A stretch of 64,000 nt of DNA from Klenkia taihuensis (GTDB lineage: Bacteria; Actinomycetota; Actinomycetes; Mycobacteriales; Geodermatophilaceae), in assembly GCF_900112525.1 (NCBI RefSeq), contig NZ_FOMD01000001.1, positions 744,001 to 808,000 of the forward strand, given 5' to 3'. Each line of letters opens with the position of its first letter. Within the stretch, counting starts at the first letter, position 1. The notes beneath the pieces are model-generated. The model was not told the DNA's origin. It did no database searches and was given only the letters and a program-made list of their open reading frames with translations. Below, in pieces: positions 1 to 9,070 of the stretch. The position numbers and the translations under genes are program-made.

Positions 1-298
1 CGTACATGGTCTGCCCGGCGGTGACCTGGCTGGAGGAGACCCCGATCGCCGGGGTGGTGCAGTCCGCGGTCAGCGGCACCTCGTCGGCCCCGCGCGAGGA
101 GGTGAACCCCAGCACCGCGAGCACGACGACGGCGACGGCCAGCCACGTCCAGTGGTTGCCGCGGCGGATGGGCGTGCGGTCACCGGCCAGCGCCCGCTCG
201 TCGCCGACGTCGCGGGCGAAGTGCTGGGCGGTGCGCCGGTTGCCGGCCGCCAGCTCGGGGTCCTCCCGCCCGCGGACGCCACCGAAGATGAAGCTCAC
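1..298 (-). CDS. Hypothetical single-pass membrane protein (C-terminus beyond window)
   Basis: Reads leftward from a GTG at 298 and runs off the window edge, so the C-terminus is missing. The visible 99 residues start VSFIFGGVRGRED. After about 45 charged residues comes one hydrophobic helix (WTWLAVAVVVLAVLGF), then an external-looking segment with one cysteine. This suggests an N-in, C-out membrane anchor. I do not recognise a family. It lies 22 bases downstream of the Fe-S oxidoreductase on the same strand, so it is probably the second gene of that unit. Its codon use is strongly GC-ending, which supports it over the antisense reading frames here. Confidence 0.7.
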   Translation of the reverse strand, partial: MSFIFGGVRGREDPELAAGNRRTAQHFARDVGDERALAGDRTPIRRGNHWTWLAVAVVVLAVLGFTSSRGADEVPLTADCTTPAIGVSSSQVTAGQTMY

Positions 299-320
299 CG
301 CGCCAGTGTCCCCCGTTCTC

Positions 321-2675
321 CTACTCCGCCGGGGCCGCGCCCGGGCCGGACTGGCCCTGCTGGGTCTCCCCGTGCTGGGTGCCCTGCGGGGCGGTGCCGC
401 GGTCGGTGGTGCCCTCGGCGCCCGGCTGCGGACCGGACTCCGCACCGGCCGCCGCCGCGCCCACCGGCGCCATCGAGCGCAGCAGGATCTGGCTGACGTC
501 GAGCACCTCGACGTGCTCGGCGGCCTCGCCCTTCTCCTTCTTGGAGTTCACCGCGTCGCTGAGCATCGTGATGCAGAACGGGCAGGCGGTGGAGATGACG
601 TCGGGGTCGAGCTCGAGGGCCTCCTCGGTGCGGTTCATGTTGATCCGCGACCCGATCTTCTCCTCCATCCACATGCGCGCACCGCCGGCGCCGCAGCAGA
701 AGCCGCGGTCCTTGCAACGGTGCATCTCCTGGGTGCGCAGGCCCTGCACGCTGTCCAGGATCTCCCGCGGCGGGGTGTAGACCTTGTTGTGCCGGCCCAG
801 GAAGCACGGGTCGTGGTAGGTCACCTTGCGGTCGATCGGGGTGACCGGGGTGAGCCGGCCCTCCTCGACCAGCTGGCCCAGCAGCTGGGTGTGGTGCACG
901 ACGTCGTAGTCGCCGCCCAGCTGCGGGTACTCGCGGTTGATCGAGTTGAAGCAGTGCGGGCAGGTGGCCACGATCTTGCGCCGGCCGGCCTCGCGGCCCT
1001 CGAAGACGGTGTTGAGCGTCTCGACGTTCTCGGCGGCCAGCTGCTGGAAGACGAACTCGTTGCCCATGCGGCGGGCCGGGTCGCCGGTGCACGTCTCGCC
1101 CGAGCCCAGCACGGCGAACTCCACGCCCGCGGTGTGCAGCAGCTCGGCGACGGCCTTGGTGACCTTCTTGGCGCGGTCGTCGATCGCGCCGGCGCAGCCG
1201 ACCCAGAACAGGTACTCGACGTCGTCGTCGATGGCGCCCTCGACCTGGCGGACCGGGAAGGGCATGTCCTTCATCCACTCGTCACGGGTGGACGGGCTCA
1301 CGCCCCACGGGTTGCCGCGGTTCTCCAGGTTGCGCAGCATCACGCCGGCCTCGGACGGGAAGCTGGACTCGATCAGCGTCTGGTAGCGGCGCATGTCGTT
1401 GATGTGGTCGACGTGCTCGATGTCGACCGGGCACTGCTCGACGCAGGCGCCGCAGTTGGTGCAGCTCCACAGCACGTCGGGGTCGATGACCCCGCCCTCC
1501 TCGAGGGTGCCGACCAGCGGCCGCTCGGCCTGGGCGTCGTTGGTGCCCTGGATCCGGGCGAAGCCGGAGTACCAGGTCTGCTCCATCGACGGGGCCTCCG
1601 GCGTCATCACGGACTCCCCGCCCGCGCTGTCGCCCTTGCCGTCGCCGACCTCGCGGGCCCCCACCAGGTACGGCGCCTTGGCGTACAGGTGGTCCCGCAG
1701 GTCCATGATCACCATCTTCGGCGACAGGGGCTTGCCGGTGTTCCAGGCCGGGCACTGGCTCTGGCACCGCCCGCACTCGGTGCAGGTGGTGAAGTCCAGC
1801 ATCCCCTTCCAGGTGAAGTCCTCGATCTTGCCGCGGCCGAAGACGGCGTCCTCGTCGGGGTCCTCGAAGTCGATCGGGACACCGCCGGAGGTCATCGGCT
1901 GCATCGGGCCCAGCGCGACGGCGCCGTCGTCCTCGCGCTTGAAGTAGATGTTGAAGAAGGCGCTGAACCGGTGCCAGGCCACGCCCATGGTCAGGTTGCG
2001 GGCGATCACGATCAGCCAGACCAGGCTGACCACGATCTTCACGAACGCGATGACGCTGACCAGGTCGGCGTTGTCGGGGAACAGGTTCGACAGCGCCGAG
2101 CTGACCGGGTGCGACCAGCCGGGGGCGTCGTCCAGGCCCGAGGCGATCTTGGCCGCCCGGATGGACAGGATGCAGATGCCGATGACCAGGACGACGGCCT
2201 CGACGAAGTAGCCGCGGCCCTCGTTGGAGCCGGTGAAGCGGCCGTTGCGGCCGGTGCGCCGCGGGTGGTCCTTCTGCCGGATGACGATCAGCACCAGGAT
2301 GCCGAGCACGGTGCCCAGGCCGATGACGTCGACGAACAGGTTCCAGATGCCCCAGGTGCCGATCAGCGGCAGGTGGAACGAGGGGTCGAACACCTCGCCG
2401 AAGGCCTCGACCAGGGTGAGGAACAGGCCGTAGAAGCCCACCATCACGAACCAGTGCGCGGCGCCGATGGTCGACCACTTGAGCATCCGGGTGTGGCCCA
2501 GGGACTCCACGGCGAGGTTCTTCAGCCGGGGGCCCACGGGGCCGAACCGGCTGCCGTCGGGCTGGCCGGTCCTGATCACCGCCAGCATCTTGCGCACGGC
2601 CTGGGTCGCGAGGACCACGGCGACGACGAGCAGCAGCACGCAGAGCGTGCCCAGGACGACCTGCAACGGGCCCAC
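321..2675 (-). CDS. Membrane (Fe-S)-binding oxidoreductase, heterodisulfide-reductase-like
   Basis: The 784-residue protein has an N-terminal membrane domain of about five helices in the first 230 residues. Two 4Fe-4S ferredoxin motifs follow: CxxCxxCxxxCP beginning at C298, and a second beginning at C405. The C-terminal half carries two CCG (HdrB/GlpC-like) cysteine-rich domains, seen as VGCAGA, DPCFLGRHNK and FCCGAGG. This order is typical of actinobacterial iron-sulfur reductases resembling mycobacterial Rv0338c. It probably passes electrons between a membrane donor and an unknown thiol or quinone acceptor; the substrate is not known. I chose GTG 2675 because a purine-rich GGGAGAGGGAG site precedes it and the upstream in-frame extension has atypical codons. 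A possible -10 (TATCGT on the minus strand) lies at 2725-2730. Confidence 0.9.
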   Translation of the reverse strand: MGPLQVVLGTLCVLLLVVAVVLATQAVRKMLAVIRTGQPDGSRFGPVGPRLKNLAVESLGHTRMLKWSTIGAAHWFVMVGFYGLFLTLVEAFGEVFDPSFHLPLIGTWGIWNLFVDVIGLGTVLGILVLIVIRQKDHPRRTGRNGRFTGSNEGRGYFVEAVVLVIGICILSIRAAKIASGLDDAPGWSHPVSSALSNLFPDNADLVSVIAFVKIVVSLVWLIVIARNLTMGVAWHRFSAFFNIYFKREDDGAVALGPMQPMTSGGVPIDFEDPDEDAVFGRGKIEDFTWKGMLDFTTCTECGRCQSQCPAWNTGKPLSPKMVIMDLRDHLYAKAPYLVGAREVGDGKGDSAGGESVMTPEAPSMEQTWYSGFARIQGTNDAQAERPLVGTLEEGGVIDPDVLWSCTNCGACVEQCPVDIEHVDHINDMRRYQTLIESSFPSEAGVMLRNLENRGNPWGVSPSTRDEWMKDMPFPVRQVEGAIDDDVEYLFWVGCAGAIDDRAKKVTKAVAELLHTAGVEFAVLGSGETCTGDPARRMGNEFVFQQLAAENVETLNTVFEGREAGRRKIVATCPHCFNSINREYPQLGGDYDVVHHTQLLGQLVEEGRLTPVTPIDRKVTYHDPCFLGRHNKVYTPPREILDSVQGLRTQEMHRCKDRGFCCGAGGARMWMEEKIGSRINMNRTEEALELDPDVISTACPFCITMLSDAVNSKKEKGEAAEHVEVLDVSQILLRSMAPVGAAAAGAESGPQPGAEGTTDRGTAPQGTQHGETQQGQSGPGAAPAE

Positions 2676-2878
2676 GGAACTCCCTCTCCCCACCGGTCGA
2701 CGACGACCGAGGTGACGTGCCCGGACGATAGTCCAGGGCACCCACAGGCTACTGACGAGTAACCCCGGACGGTGCGCGCCGGGTCGCGTTGCCCTCGACA
2801 CGCCGCCGTGGCAACCTCTGGCGACCGCCCGACGAGCACCGATCCACGGCGCTGCGGGCCGGGACGGGGAGGCGGCAC

Positions 2879-3934
2879 GTGCACGGGCAGGTGCGCCGCC
2901 GCGTCTACCTCGCCATCTGCGTGCTGGGCCTGGTGGGTTGCGGCTGGCAGATCGCCGGCGCCGAGGGGCACCCGCTCGAGCGCACGGTCTCCTTCCCCCT
3001 GCTGGCCGTGTTCCTCGTCGGCGCGGGCGTCGTCCTGGTCCGGTTCCCCGACCGCATCCGGTGGGTCGAGGTCGGCGGGTTCGTCGTGCTGGCCGCCGTG
3101 TGGCTGACCACCATGGCCCTGCAGCTGGCCACCGCCCCCGACGACGCCGCCGCCTGGGCGTCGCTGTTCCCGGGCGTGTTCGCGAACCTGTGCCTGCTCG
3201 TCGTGCTCGCGCACCTGTGGTTCGACACCCGCTGGGCGTTGATCGCCTCGCTGGCCGGGCCGGCCGTCGCCCTGGTGGTCGGCCTGCTCCGGTTCGTCCC
3301 CGGGGAGCCCGGCGGGCGCGGCTACGCCCCCGACCTGGTCGGCGCGCTGGGCTACGTGGCGGTGCTGGCGATGCTGGCGTTCCTCATGGCCCGCAGCAAG
3401 GAGGCCCTCGCGCTCAGCCGCGCCGAGGCCGCCCGGCTGCGCGAGCTCGCGCACACCGACGTCCTCACCGGCCTGCCCAACCGCCGCAGCCTCATCGACG
3501 CGCTGCACACCGCGGTGCAGGACCGCCGGGCCGGCGGGTCCACCGCCGTCGTGCTGTTCGACCTCGACCACTTCAAGGCCGTCAACGACCGGTACGGCCA
3601 CGACGTCGGCGACCTGGTGCTGCAGGAGGTCGCCGAGGTGGTGCGCGCGTCGCTGCGGCCCGACGCGGTGTTCGGCCGGTGGGGCGGCGAGGAGTTCCTG
3701 GTGGTGGTGCCCCGGGCCGACCTCGAGGCCGGCGCCGCGGTGGCCGAGCGGTTGCGCCGGGACATCGCCGCGCACGGCTTCCCCGGCGGACTGGTGATGA
3801 CGGCGAGCTTCGGGGTCAGCGTGCTCGACGACGTCGACTCGGTGGACGCGGTGCTGCTGCGCGCCGACCGGCTGCTCTACGTGGCCAAGGAGGGCGGCCG
3901 CGACCTCGTCGTCTCCCGGTTGCCCCGTCCCTGA
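2879..3934 (+). CDS. Membrane-anchored diguanylate cyclase (GGDEF)
   Basis: The 351-residue protein has about six transmembrane helices in residues 7-185, then a GGDEF domain. The domain starts with the DxLTGLPNRR signature and has an intact GGEEF active site at 269-273, so it should make c-di-GMP from two GTP. I see no canonical RxxD inhibitory I-site before GGEEF; the expected position reads LRPD. The membrane domain matches no sensor fold I can name. The start is GTG 2879, preceded by a GGGGAGG ribosome site; the 30 extra upstream codons are not coding-like. It is divergent from the Fe-S oxidoreductase and a separate unit from dnaK. Two PilZ-like genes at 43.7-45.1 kb could be receivers of its product. 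Confidence 0.9.
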   Translation: MHGQVRRRVYLAICVLGLVGCGWQIAGAEGHPLERTVSFPLLAVFLVGAGVVLVRFPDRIRWVEVGGFVVLAAVWLTTMALQLATAPDDAAAWASLFPGVFANLCLLVVLAHLWFDTRWALIASLAGPAVALVVGLLRFVPGEPGGRGYAPDLVGALGYVAVLAMLAFLMARSKEALALSRAEAARLRELAHTDVLTGLPNRRSLIDALHTAVQDRRAGGSTAVVLFDLDHFKAVNDRYGHDVGDLVLQEVAEVVRASLRPDAVFGRWGGEEFLVVVPRADLEAGAAVAERLRRDIAAHGFPGGLVMTASFGVSVLDDVDSVDAVLLRADRLLYVAKEGGRDLVVSRLPRP

Positions 3935-3941
3935 GGGGGCC

Positions 3942-3968
3942 GGGAACACCACCCGGAGGTTTGCCGTT
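3942..3968 (+). promoter_or_regulatory. SigR/SigH-like promoter of dnaK
   Basis: GGGAAC at 3942-3947 and GTT at 3966-3968 are separated by 18 bases, matching the known GGAAT/C-N18-GTT consensus of actinobacterial SigR/SigH (thiol-oxidative and heat stress) promoters. clpB has the same spacing. A housekeeping-like TACGGT overlaps at 3968-3973. Confidence 0.6.
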
Positions 3969-3983
3969 ACGGTGGGCAGGAAA

Positions 3984-4004
3984 GTTGAGCGGCCGGGGCG
4001 CAAG
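3984..4004 (+). promoter_or_regulatory. HAIR-like HspR operator of dnaK
   Basis: GTTGAGC, seven bases, then GCGCAAG. This fits the HAIR consensus CTTGAGT-N7-ACTCAAG at 5 of 7 positions in each half. It lies just downstream of the predicted -10, where a bound repressor would block dnaK. The left half-site is identical to that of the clpB operator. Confidence 0.6.
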
Positions 4005-4066
4005 GCGCCCGACGCGAGACCACCGGACCTGCACGGCACACCAGCGCACGAGAAGGGCCACATCCC

Positions 4067-5944
4067 ATGGCACGAGCGGTCGGCATCGACCTCGGCACCA
4101 CCAACTCCGTCGTCACCGTCCTCGAGGGCGGCGAGCCCACGGTCATCGCCAACTCCGAGGGCTCCCGCACCACCCCGTCGGTCGTCGCCTTCGCCAAGAA
4201 CGGCGAGGTCCTGGTCGGCCAGTCGGCGAAGAACCAGGCGGTCACCAACGTCGACCGCACCATCCGCTCGGTGAAGCGGCACATGGGCACCGACTGGAAG
4301 ACCGCCGACATCGACGGCAAGCAGTACACCCCGCAGGAGATCAGCGCCCGCGTGCTGCAGAAGCTCAAGCGCGACGCCGAGACCTACCTGGGCGAGCCGG
4401 TCACCGAGGCCGTCATCACCGTCCCCGCCTACTTCGAGGACGCCCAGCGCCAGGCCACCAAGGAGGCCGGCGAGATCGCCGGCCTGAACGTCCTGCGCAT
4501 CGTCAACGAGCCCACCGCCGCGGCCCTGGCCTACGGCCTGGACAAGGGCGAGACCGAGCAGACCATCCTGGTCTTCGACCTCGGTGGCGGCACCTTCGAC
4601 GTCAGCCTGCTGGAGATCGGCGACGGCGTCATCGAGGTCAAGGCCACCGCCGGTGACAACCAGCTCGGTGGTGACGACTGGGACCAGGCCGTCATGGACC
4701 ACCTGGTCAAGCAGTTCAACGCCGCCAACGGCATCGACCTGTCCAAGGACAAGCTGGCCATGCAGCGGCTGCGCGAGGCCGCGGAGAAGGCCAAGATCGA
4801 GCTGTCGGGCGCGCAGTCGACCAACGTCAACCTGCCCTACATCACCGCCGGGGCCGACGGCCCGCTGCACCTGGACGTCACGATCACCCGCGCGGAGTTC
4901 CAGCGGCTCACCCAGTCGCTGCTGGACCGCACCAAGGCGCCGTTCAACCAGGCCGTCCGCGACGCCGGCATCTCCGTCGGCCAGATCGACCACGTCGTCC
5001 TCGTGGGTGGCTCCACCCGCATGCCGGCGGTGTCGGACCTGGTCCGCGAGCTGACCGGGGGCAAGGAGCCCAACAAGGGCGTCAACCCCGACGAGGTCGT
5101 CGCCATCGGTGCCGCGCTGCAGGCCGGCGTGCTCCGCGGCGAGGTCAAGGACGTGCTGCTCCTCGACGTCACCCCGCTGTCCCTGGGCATCGAGACCAAG
5201 GGCGGGATCATGACCAAGCTCATCGAGCGCAACACCACGATCCCGACCAAGCGCTCCGAGATCTTCACGACGGCCGACGACAACCAGCCGTCCGTGCAGA
5301 TCCAGGTCTTCCAGGGCGAGCGCGAGATGGCCGCCTACAACAAGAAGCTCGGCATGTTCGAGCTGACCGGTCTGCCGCCGGCCCCCCGCGGGGTCCCGCA
5401 GATCGAGGTGGCCTTCGACATCGACGCCAACGGCATCGTGCACGTCCACGCGAAGGACCTGGGCACCGGCAAGGAGCAGTCGATGACCATCACCGGCGGC
5501 TCGGCCCTGCCCAAGGACGACATCGAGCGGATGATGAAGGACGCCGAGGCGCACGCCGAGGAGGACAAGAAGCGCCGCGACGAGGCCGAGACCCGCAACC
5601 TGGCCGAGTCCCTCCAGTACCAGACCGAGAAGTTCCTGGCGGAGAACGGCGACAAGATCCCCGAGGACAAGAAGGACGAGCTCGGTGCGGCGCTGACCGA
5701 CCTGCGCTCGGCCCTCGGCGGCTCGGACATCGCGGCCATCAAGACCGCGCAGGAGAACGTCGCCCGGATCTCGCAGGAGGTCGGCGGTGCGCTCTACGCC
5801 CAGCAGGCGGAGAACGCGGCCGGCGCCGAGGGCCAGCCGGGTGCCGCGGGCGCCGGTGCGGCCGGTGCCGGTGCCGCCGGCTCGGCCCCGGACGACGACG
5901 TCGTCGACGCCGAGATCGTGGACGAGGACACCGACAAGAAGTGA
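4067..5944 (+). CDS. dnaK: Hsp70 chaperone DnaK
   Basis: The 625-residue cytosolic ATP-dependent chaperone begins [14 protein letters not shown], the phosphate-1 motif of Hsp70. Other Hsp70 signatures include [12 protein letters not shown] in the nucleotide-binding domain, the [14 protein letters not shown] linker and start of the substrate domain, and the acidic [10 protein letters not shown] tail. Length is normal for actinobacteria. It is the first gene of dnaK-grpE-dnaJ-hspR and its stop overlaps the grpE start. DnaJ delivers substrates and stimulates hydrolysis, GrpE releases ADP, and HspR, which in this phylum uses DnaK as co-repressor, closes the feedback loop. Confidence 0.98.
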   Translation: MARAVGIDLGTTNSVVTVLEGGEPTVIANSEGSRTTPSVVAFAKNGEVLVGQSAKNQAVTNVDRTIRSVKRHMGTDWKTADIDGKQYTPQEISARVLQKLKRDAETYLGEPVTEAVITVPAYFEDAQRQATKEAGEIAGLNVLRIVNEPTAAALAYGLDKGETEQTILVFDLGGGTFDVSLLEIGDGVIEVKATAGDNQLGGDDWDQAVMDHLVKQFNAANGIDLSKDKLAMQRLREAAEKAKIELSGAQSTNVNLPYITAGADGPLHLDVTITRAEFQRLTQSLLDRTKAPFNQAVRDAGISVGQIDHVVLVGGSTRMPAVSDLVRELTGGKEPNKGVNPDEVVAIGAALQAGVLRGEVKDVLLLDVTPLSLGIETKGGIMTKLIERNTTIPTKRSEIFTTADDNQPSVQIQVFQGEREMAAYNKKLGMFELTGLPPAPRGVPQIEVAFDIDANGIVHVHAKDLGTGKEQSMTITGGSALPKDDIERMMKDAEAHAEEDKKRRDEAETRNLAESLQYQTEKFLAENGDKIPEDKKDELGAALTDLRSALGGSDIAAIKTAQENVARISQEVGGALYAQQAENAAGAEGQPGAAGAGAAGAGAAGSAPDDDVVDAEIVDEDTDKK

Positions 5945-6684
5945 CCGACCGACCGCAGGACGAGGAGACCCCGCGCGTCGTCATCCGTGACAAGCGCCGG
6001 ATCGACCCGACCAGCGGCCAGGTGCGGGAGCCGGCCGGCGAGACCGTGATGGGCTCGCCGGCCGGCACCGCCGGTCGACCAGGGTCGACAGCCACCCCAG
6101 GGGAGCAGATGAGCGAGCAGAACGGTCCGGCCCCCGAGCCCGACCAGCCCGACGTGGTGACCCCCGAGGTCCCCGACACCCCGGCCGAGCTGGTCGGTGA
6201 CGACACCGCCCGGCAGCTGGCCGAGCGGACCGAGGACCTGCAGCGGGTCACCGCCGAGTACGCCAACTACCGGCGGCGGGTCGACCGCGACCGGGTCGCC
6301 GTGGTCGACCAGGCCGCGGAGCGGTTCGCCGGCCAGCTGATCCCGATCGTCGACGACATCGAGCGGGCCAGGGAGCACGGCGACCTGACCGGTGCGTTCA
6401 AGGTCGTCGCCGACCGCGTGCTGGGCCTGCTCGACGGCCTGGGCGTGGTCACCTTCGGCGCCCCGGGCGACGCGTTCGACCCGGCGCTGCACGAGGCGGT
6501 GCTGCACGACACCTCCGCCGACGTGCAGGTGCCCACCGCCACCACGGTGCTGCGCCCGGGCTTCCGGCGCGGTGACCGGGTGCTGCGCACCGCGATGGTC
6601 GGGGTCACCGACCCCGAGAGCCCCGCGCCGGCGGCGCCGGCGGCCGACGGGGAGCAGCAGCCGGGGGACACCCCGGCCGGTTGA
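5941..6684 (+). CDS. grpE: Nucleotide exchange factor GrpE
   Basis: A 247-residue DnaK nucleotide exchange factor. GTG 5941 overlaps the dnaK stop (GTGA). I keep this early start because residues 12-24 ([11 protein letters not shown]...) correspond to the conserved actinobacterial GrpE leader; an ATG at 6109 with a GGGGAG site would remove it. The coiled-coil region includes [16 protein letters not shown] and the beta domain contains the [13 protein letters not shown] and HEAVLHD motifs. The N-terminal about 75 residues and the Pro/Ala-rich C-terminus look disordered. Confidence 0.95.
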   Translation: MTDRPQDEETPRVVIRDKRRIDPTSGQVREPAGETVMGSPAGTAGRPGSTATPGEQMSEQNGPAPEPDQPDVVTPEVPDTPAELVGDDTARQLAERTEDLQRVTAEYANYRRRVDRDRVAVVDQAAERFAGQLIPIVDDIERAREHGDLTGAFKVVADRVLGLLDGLGVVTFGAPGDAFDPALHEAVLHDTSADVQVPTATTVLRPGFRRGDRVLRTAMVGVTDPESPAPAAPAADGEQQPGDTPAG

Positions 6685-6691
6685 GCACGAC

Positions 6692-6725
6692 GCGGACGGG
6701 GTGGGTCCTGACCCACCCCGTCCGC
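6692..6725 (+). terminator. Strong hairpin between grpE and dnaJ
   Basis: A perfect 15-bp inverted repeat, 6692-6706 with 6711-6725, and a four-base loop. No T-rich tract follows, as is usual for terminators in this GC range. It sits inside the heat-shock operon, so it may attenuate transcription into dnaJ-hspR or protect the upstream dnaK-grpE mRNA. Confidence 0.6.
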
Positions 6726-6780
6726 ACCCGACCATCCCGTCCGGCCACCGGACGCACACCGAGCAGGAGGGGGGCGCCCG

Positions 6781-8007
6781 ATGAGCACCCGGGACTTCAT
6801 CGAGAAGGACTACTACGCCGCACTGGGCGTCGCCAAGGACGCCGACGCGGCCGCCATCAAGAAGGCCTACCGGGCCCTGGCCCGTGACCTGCACCCGGAC
6901 AAGAACCCGGGCAACGCGCAGGCCGAGGCCAAGTTCAAGGAGGCCTCCGAGGCCTACGGCGTGCTCTCGGACCCGGCCAAGCGCAAGGAGTACGACGAGG
7001 CCCGCCGGCTCTTCGGCTCGGGCGGCTTCCGGCCCGGCGCCGGCGGTGGCGGTTTCCCGCCCGGCGGCTTCCCGGCCGGCAGTGCCGGGCAGCCCTTCGA
7101 CCTCGGCGACCTGTTCGGTGCCGCCTCCGGCGGGGGCGGCGCCCGGGCGGGCGGCGGCCTGGGCGACCTGTTCGGCGGGCTCTTCGGCGGCGGCGGTGGC
7201 GGTGCCACGGGCACCCGCAGCCGCCAGCAGGCCGCATCCGGCCCGGCACGCGGGCAGGACGTCGAGACCGAGGCGACGCTGGCCTTCGACGAGGCCGTGC
7301 TGGGCGTGACCGTCCCGCTGCGCATGCAGAGCCCGGGTTCCTGCCCGACCTGCCACGGCAGCGGCGCCAAGCCCGGCACCGCCCCGCACACCTGCCCGGT
7401 CTGCAACGGCGCCGGCGTCACCAGCCGGAGCCAGGGCGCCTTCGCCTTCTCCGAGCCCTGCCGCGAGTGCCGCGGCAGCGGTACGGTCGTCGACGACCCG
7501 TGCGCCACCTGCAAGGGCAGCGGCATCACCGACCAGGTCCGCACCATCACCGTGCGCATCCCGGCCGGCGTCAAGGACGGCCAGCGCATCCGGCTGGCCG
7601 GCAAGGGCGCACCGGGCCGCCGCGGGGGCCCGGCCGGCGACCTGTTCGTCGTCGTGCACGTCACCGGCAGCGAGCTGTTCGGCCGCAGCGGTGACGACCT
7701 GACCCTCGACGTCCCGATCAGCTTCGCCGAGGCCGCGCTCGGCACGACGCTGACCGTCCCCACCCTGGACGGCACGGTGTCGCTCAAGGTGCCCCCGGGC
7801 ACGGCCGGCGGCCGCACCTTCCGGGTGCGCGGTCGCGGCGTGCACGGCAAGGGCCGCACCGGTGACCTGCTGGTCACGGTCAGCATCGCGGTGCCCACCT
7901 CGCTGGACGCCGAGGCGCGCGCCGCGGTGGAGGAGCTGGCCGCCCGGATCGACGAGGACCCGCGACCGCAGGTGACCGCCGCGGTCCGGGCGGGAGGGGG
8001 TGTGTGA
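6781..8007 (+). CDS. dnaJ: Hsp40 co-chaperone DnaJ
   Basis: The 408-residue class I J-protein has a J domain with the HPD motif at 38-40 and a long Gly/Phe-rich linker. Four CxxCxGxG zinc repeats follow (CPTCHGSG, CPVCNGAG, CRECRGSG, CATCKGSG), then the two C-terminal beta domains. ATG 6781 follows an AGGAGGGGG stretch. It stimulates DnaK ATP hydrolysis and presents unfolded clients. It is separated from grpE by 96 bases containing a strong hairpin and is tightly linked to hspR, as in the DnaJ1 operons of Streptomyces and Mycobacterium. Confidence 0.97.
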   Translation: MSTRDFIEKDYYAALGVAKDADAAAIKKAYRALARDLHPDKNPGNAQAEAKFKEASEAYGVLSDPAKRKEYDEARRLFGSGGFRPGAGGGGFPPGGFPAGSAGQPFDLGDLFGAASGGGGARAGGGLGDLFGGLFGGGGGGATGTRSRQQAASGPARGQDVETEATLAFDEAVLGVTVPLRMQSPGSCPTCHGSGAKPGTAPHTCPVCNGAGVTSRSQGAFAFSEPCRECRGSGTVVDDPCATCKGSGITDQVRTITVRIPAGVKDGQRIRLAGKGAPGRRGGPAGDLFVVVHVTGSELFGRSGDDLTLDVPISFAEAALGTTLTVPTLDGTVSLKVPPGTAGGRTFRVRGRGVHGKGRTGDLLVTVSIAVPTSLDAEARAAVEELAARIDEDPRPQVTAAVRAGGGV

Positions 8008-8008
8008 G

Positions 8009-8437
8009 GTGAGCGAACCGCGGTCCGTGGCCGACGACGCCCCCGTCTTCGTCATCTCGGTGGCCGCCCAGCTGGCCGGCATGCACGCGCAGACGCTGCG
8101 CCAGTACGACCGGCTCGGGCTGGTCAGCCCCGGCCGCACGGCCGGGGGCGGGCGCCGCTACAGCCCCCGCGACGTCGCGCTGCTGCGCGAGGTGCAGCGG
8201 CTGTCCCAGGAGGACGGCGTCAACCTGGCCGGCATCAAACGGATCATCGAGCTGGAGTCGCAGGTCGAGGCGCTGCAGGACCGGGTGCGCGAGCTGCTCG
8301 CCGAGGTCGACGACGCCCGGCACCGGGCGGCGGCGGCCGAGGCGGCGGCCACGGGCTTCCGCGCCGACACCGGCTACCCCGCGCCGGGCACCGCCCTGGT
8401 GGTCTGGCGACCCCGCGGACCGAGGAGCAGCAGATGA
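8009..8437 (+). CDS. hspR: Heat-shock repressor HspR (MerR family)
   Basis: The 142-residue MerR-type regulator has a winged helix at about residues 11-80 (ISVAAQLAGMHAQTLRQYDR then RRYSPRDVALLREV), followed by a short coiled coil. HspR represses the dnaK operon and clpB by binding HAIR sites, and candidate sites are present upstream of both. GTG 8009 is chosen because the GGAGGGGG stretch at 7993-8000 is correctly spaced; an in-frame GTG at 8000 would overlap that site. The Ala-rich tail lacks ligand-sensing features. Its stop overlaps the ATG of the following MarR gene. Confidence 0.93.
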   Translation: MSEPRSVADDAPVFVISVAAQLAGMHAQTLRQYDRLGLVSPGRTAGGGRRYSPRDVALLREVQRLSQEDGVNLAGIKRIIELESQVEALQDRVRELLAEVDDARHRAAAAEAAATGFRADTGYPAPGTALVVWRPRGPRSSR

Positions 8438-8982
8438 GCGACGGGAACCCCACGGGGCCGGTGCACGTCGAGGACGACGTGAGCACCGCGACGACCACCG
8501 CCGACCCCGCCGCCCACGAGGCGCACGTGGCCCTCGAGCGCGAGGTGGCCCTGCTGCTGCGCCGGGCCCGGGCGATCCAGGGCCGGCTCGCCGGGGAGCT
8601 ACACCGGGGTCTGGACGGCGCCGCCTACGGCCTGCTGGTGCTGCTCGACGACGCCGGCCCGCTGCGCGCCAGCGACGTCGTCGTCCGGCTCGGGCTGGAC
8701 AAGTCCACCGTCAGCCGGCAGGTCGCCTCGCTCGTGGACGCCGGCCTGGTCGACCGGGTCGCCGACCCCGACGACGGCCGGGCGCAGGTGCTGTCCACCT
8801 CCACCGAGGGGCACCGCCGGCTCTCGGAGATCCGCGACGCCCGCCGCGCGCGCTGGGAGGCCGACCTGGCCGACTGGGCCACCGACGACGTGGCGTCGCT
8901 CGCCGCCCTGCTCGGCCGGCTGAACCGGCTCGGCGAGGCCCGCGAGGCCCAGGTCCGCGGCACCGCGCTCGCCGACGACTGA
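8434..8982 (+). CDS. MarR-family regulator, fifth gene of the dnaK operon
   Basis: The 182-residue MarR-type winged-helix protein has its DNA-recognition region near residues 70-95 (LRASDVVVRLGLDKSTVSRQ) and a wing ending DPDDGRAQVLS. ATG 8434 overlaps the hspR stop by four bases (ATGA), so it should be co-translated with HspR under heat shock. A terminator follows 20 bases after the stop. It is a paralogue of the MarR gene at 9135, sharing STVSRQVASL versus SVVSRQVAVL and the DWT/DWA helix. The ligand is unknown and no cysteine sensor is evident. Targets may include its own operon or the neighbouring efflux unit; this is inference. Confidence 0.85.
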   Translation: MSDGNPTGPVHVEDDVSTATTTADPAAHEAHVALEREVALLLRRARAIQGRLAGELHRGLDGAAYGLLVLLDDAGPLRASDVVVRLGLDKSTVSRQVASLVDAGLVDRVADPDDGRAQVLSTSTEGHRRLSEIRDARRARWEADLADWATDDVASLAALLGRLNRLGEAREAQVRGTALADD

Positions 8983-9002
8983 CCCCGCTCCGCAGCCCGA
9001 CC

Positions 9003-9034
9003 ACGGCCGCGTCCCCACCCGGGGGCGCGGCCGT
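9003..9034 (+). terminator. Terminator of the dnaK-hspR-MarR operon
   Basis: Nine-base perfect stem, 9003-9011 with 9026-9034, extended by a C-run/G-run pair around a small loop, 20 bases after the MarR stop. Confidence 0.75.
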
Positions 9035-9070
9035 CGTGCGTCCTGGGTGACCCACCTCTCCGGCGTACAG

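Noticed and set aside
6-2762. Very long plus-strand open frame opposite the Fe-S oxidoreductase
   Set aside because: It is the antisense shadow of a high-GC gene; the translation is His/Val/Asp-rich low complexity with no domain, while the minus strand has clear Fe-S motifs.
2789-2878. ATG-type longer start for the diguanylate cyclase
   Set aside because: The extra 30 residues are Arg/His/Pro-rich and precede a good ribosome site at GTG 2879.
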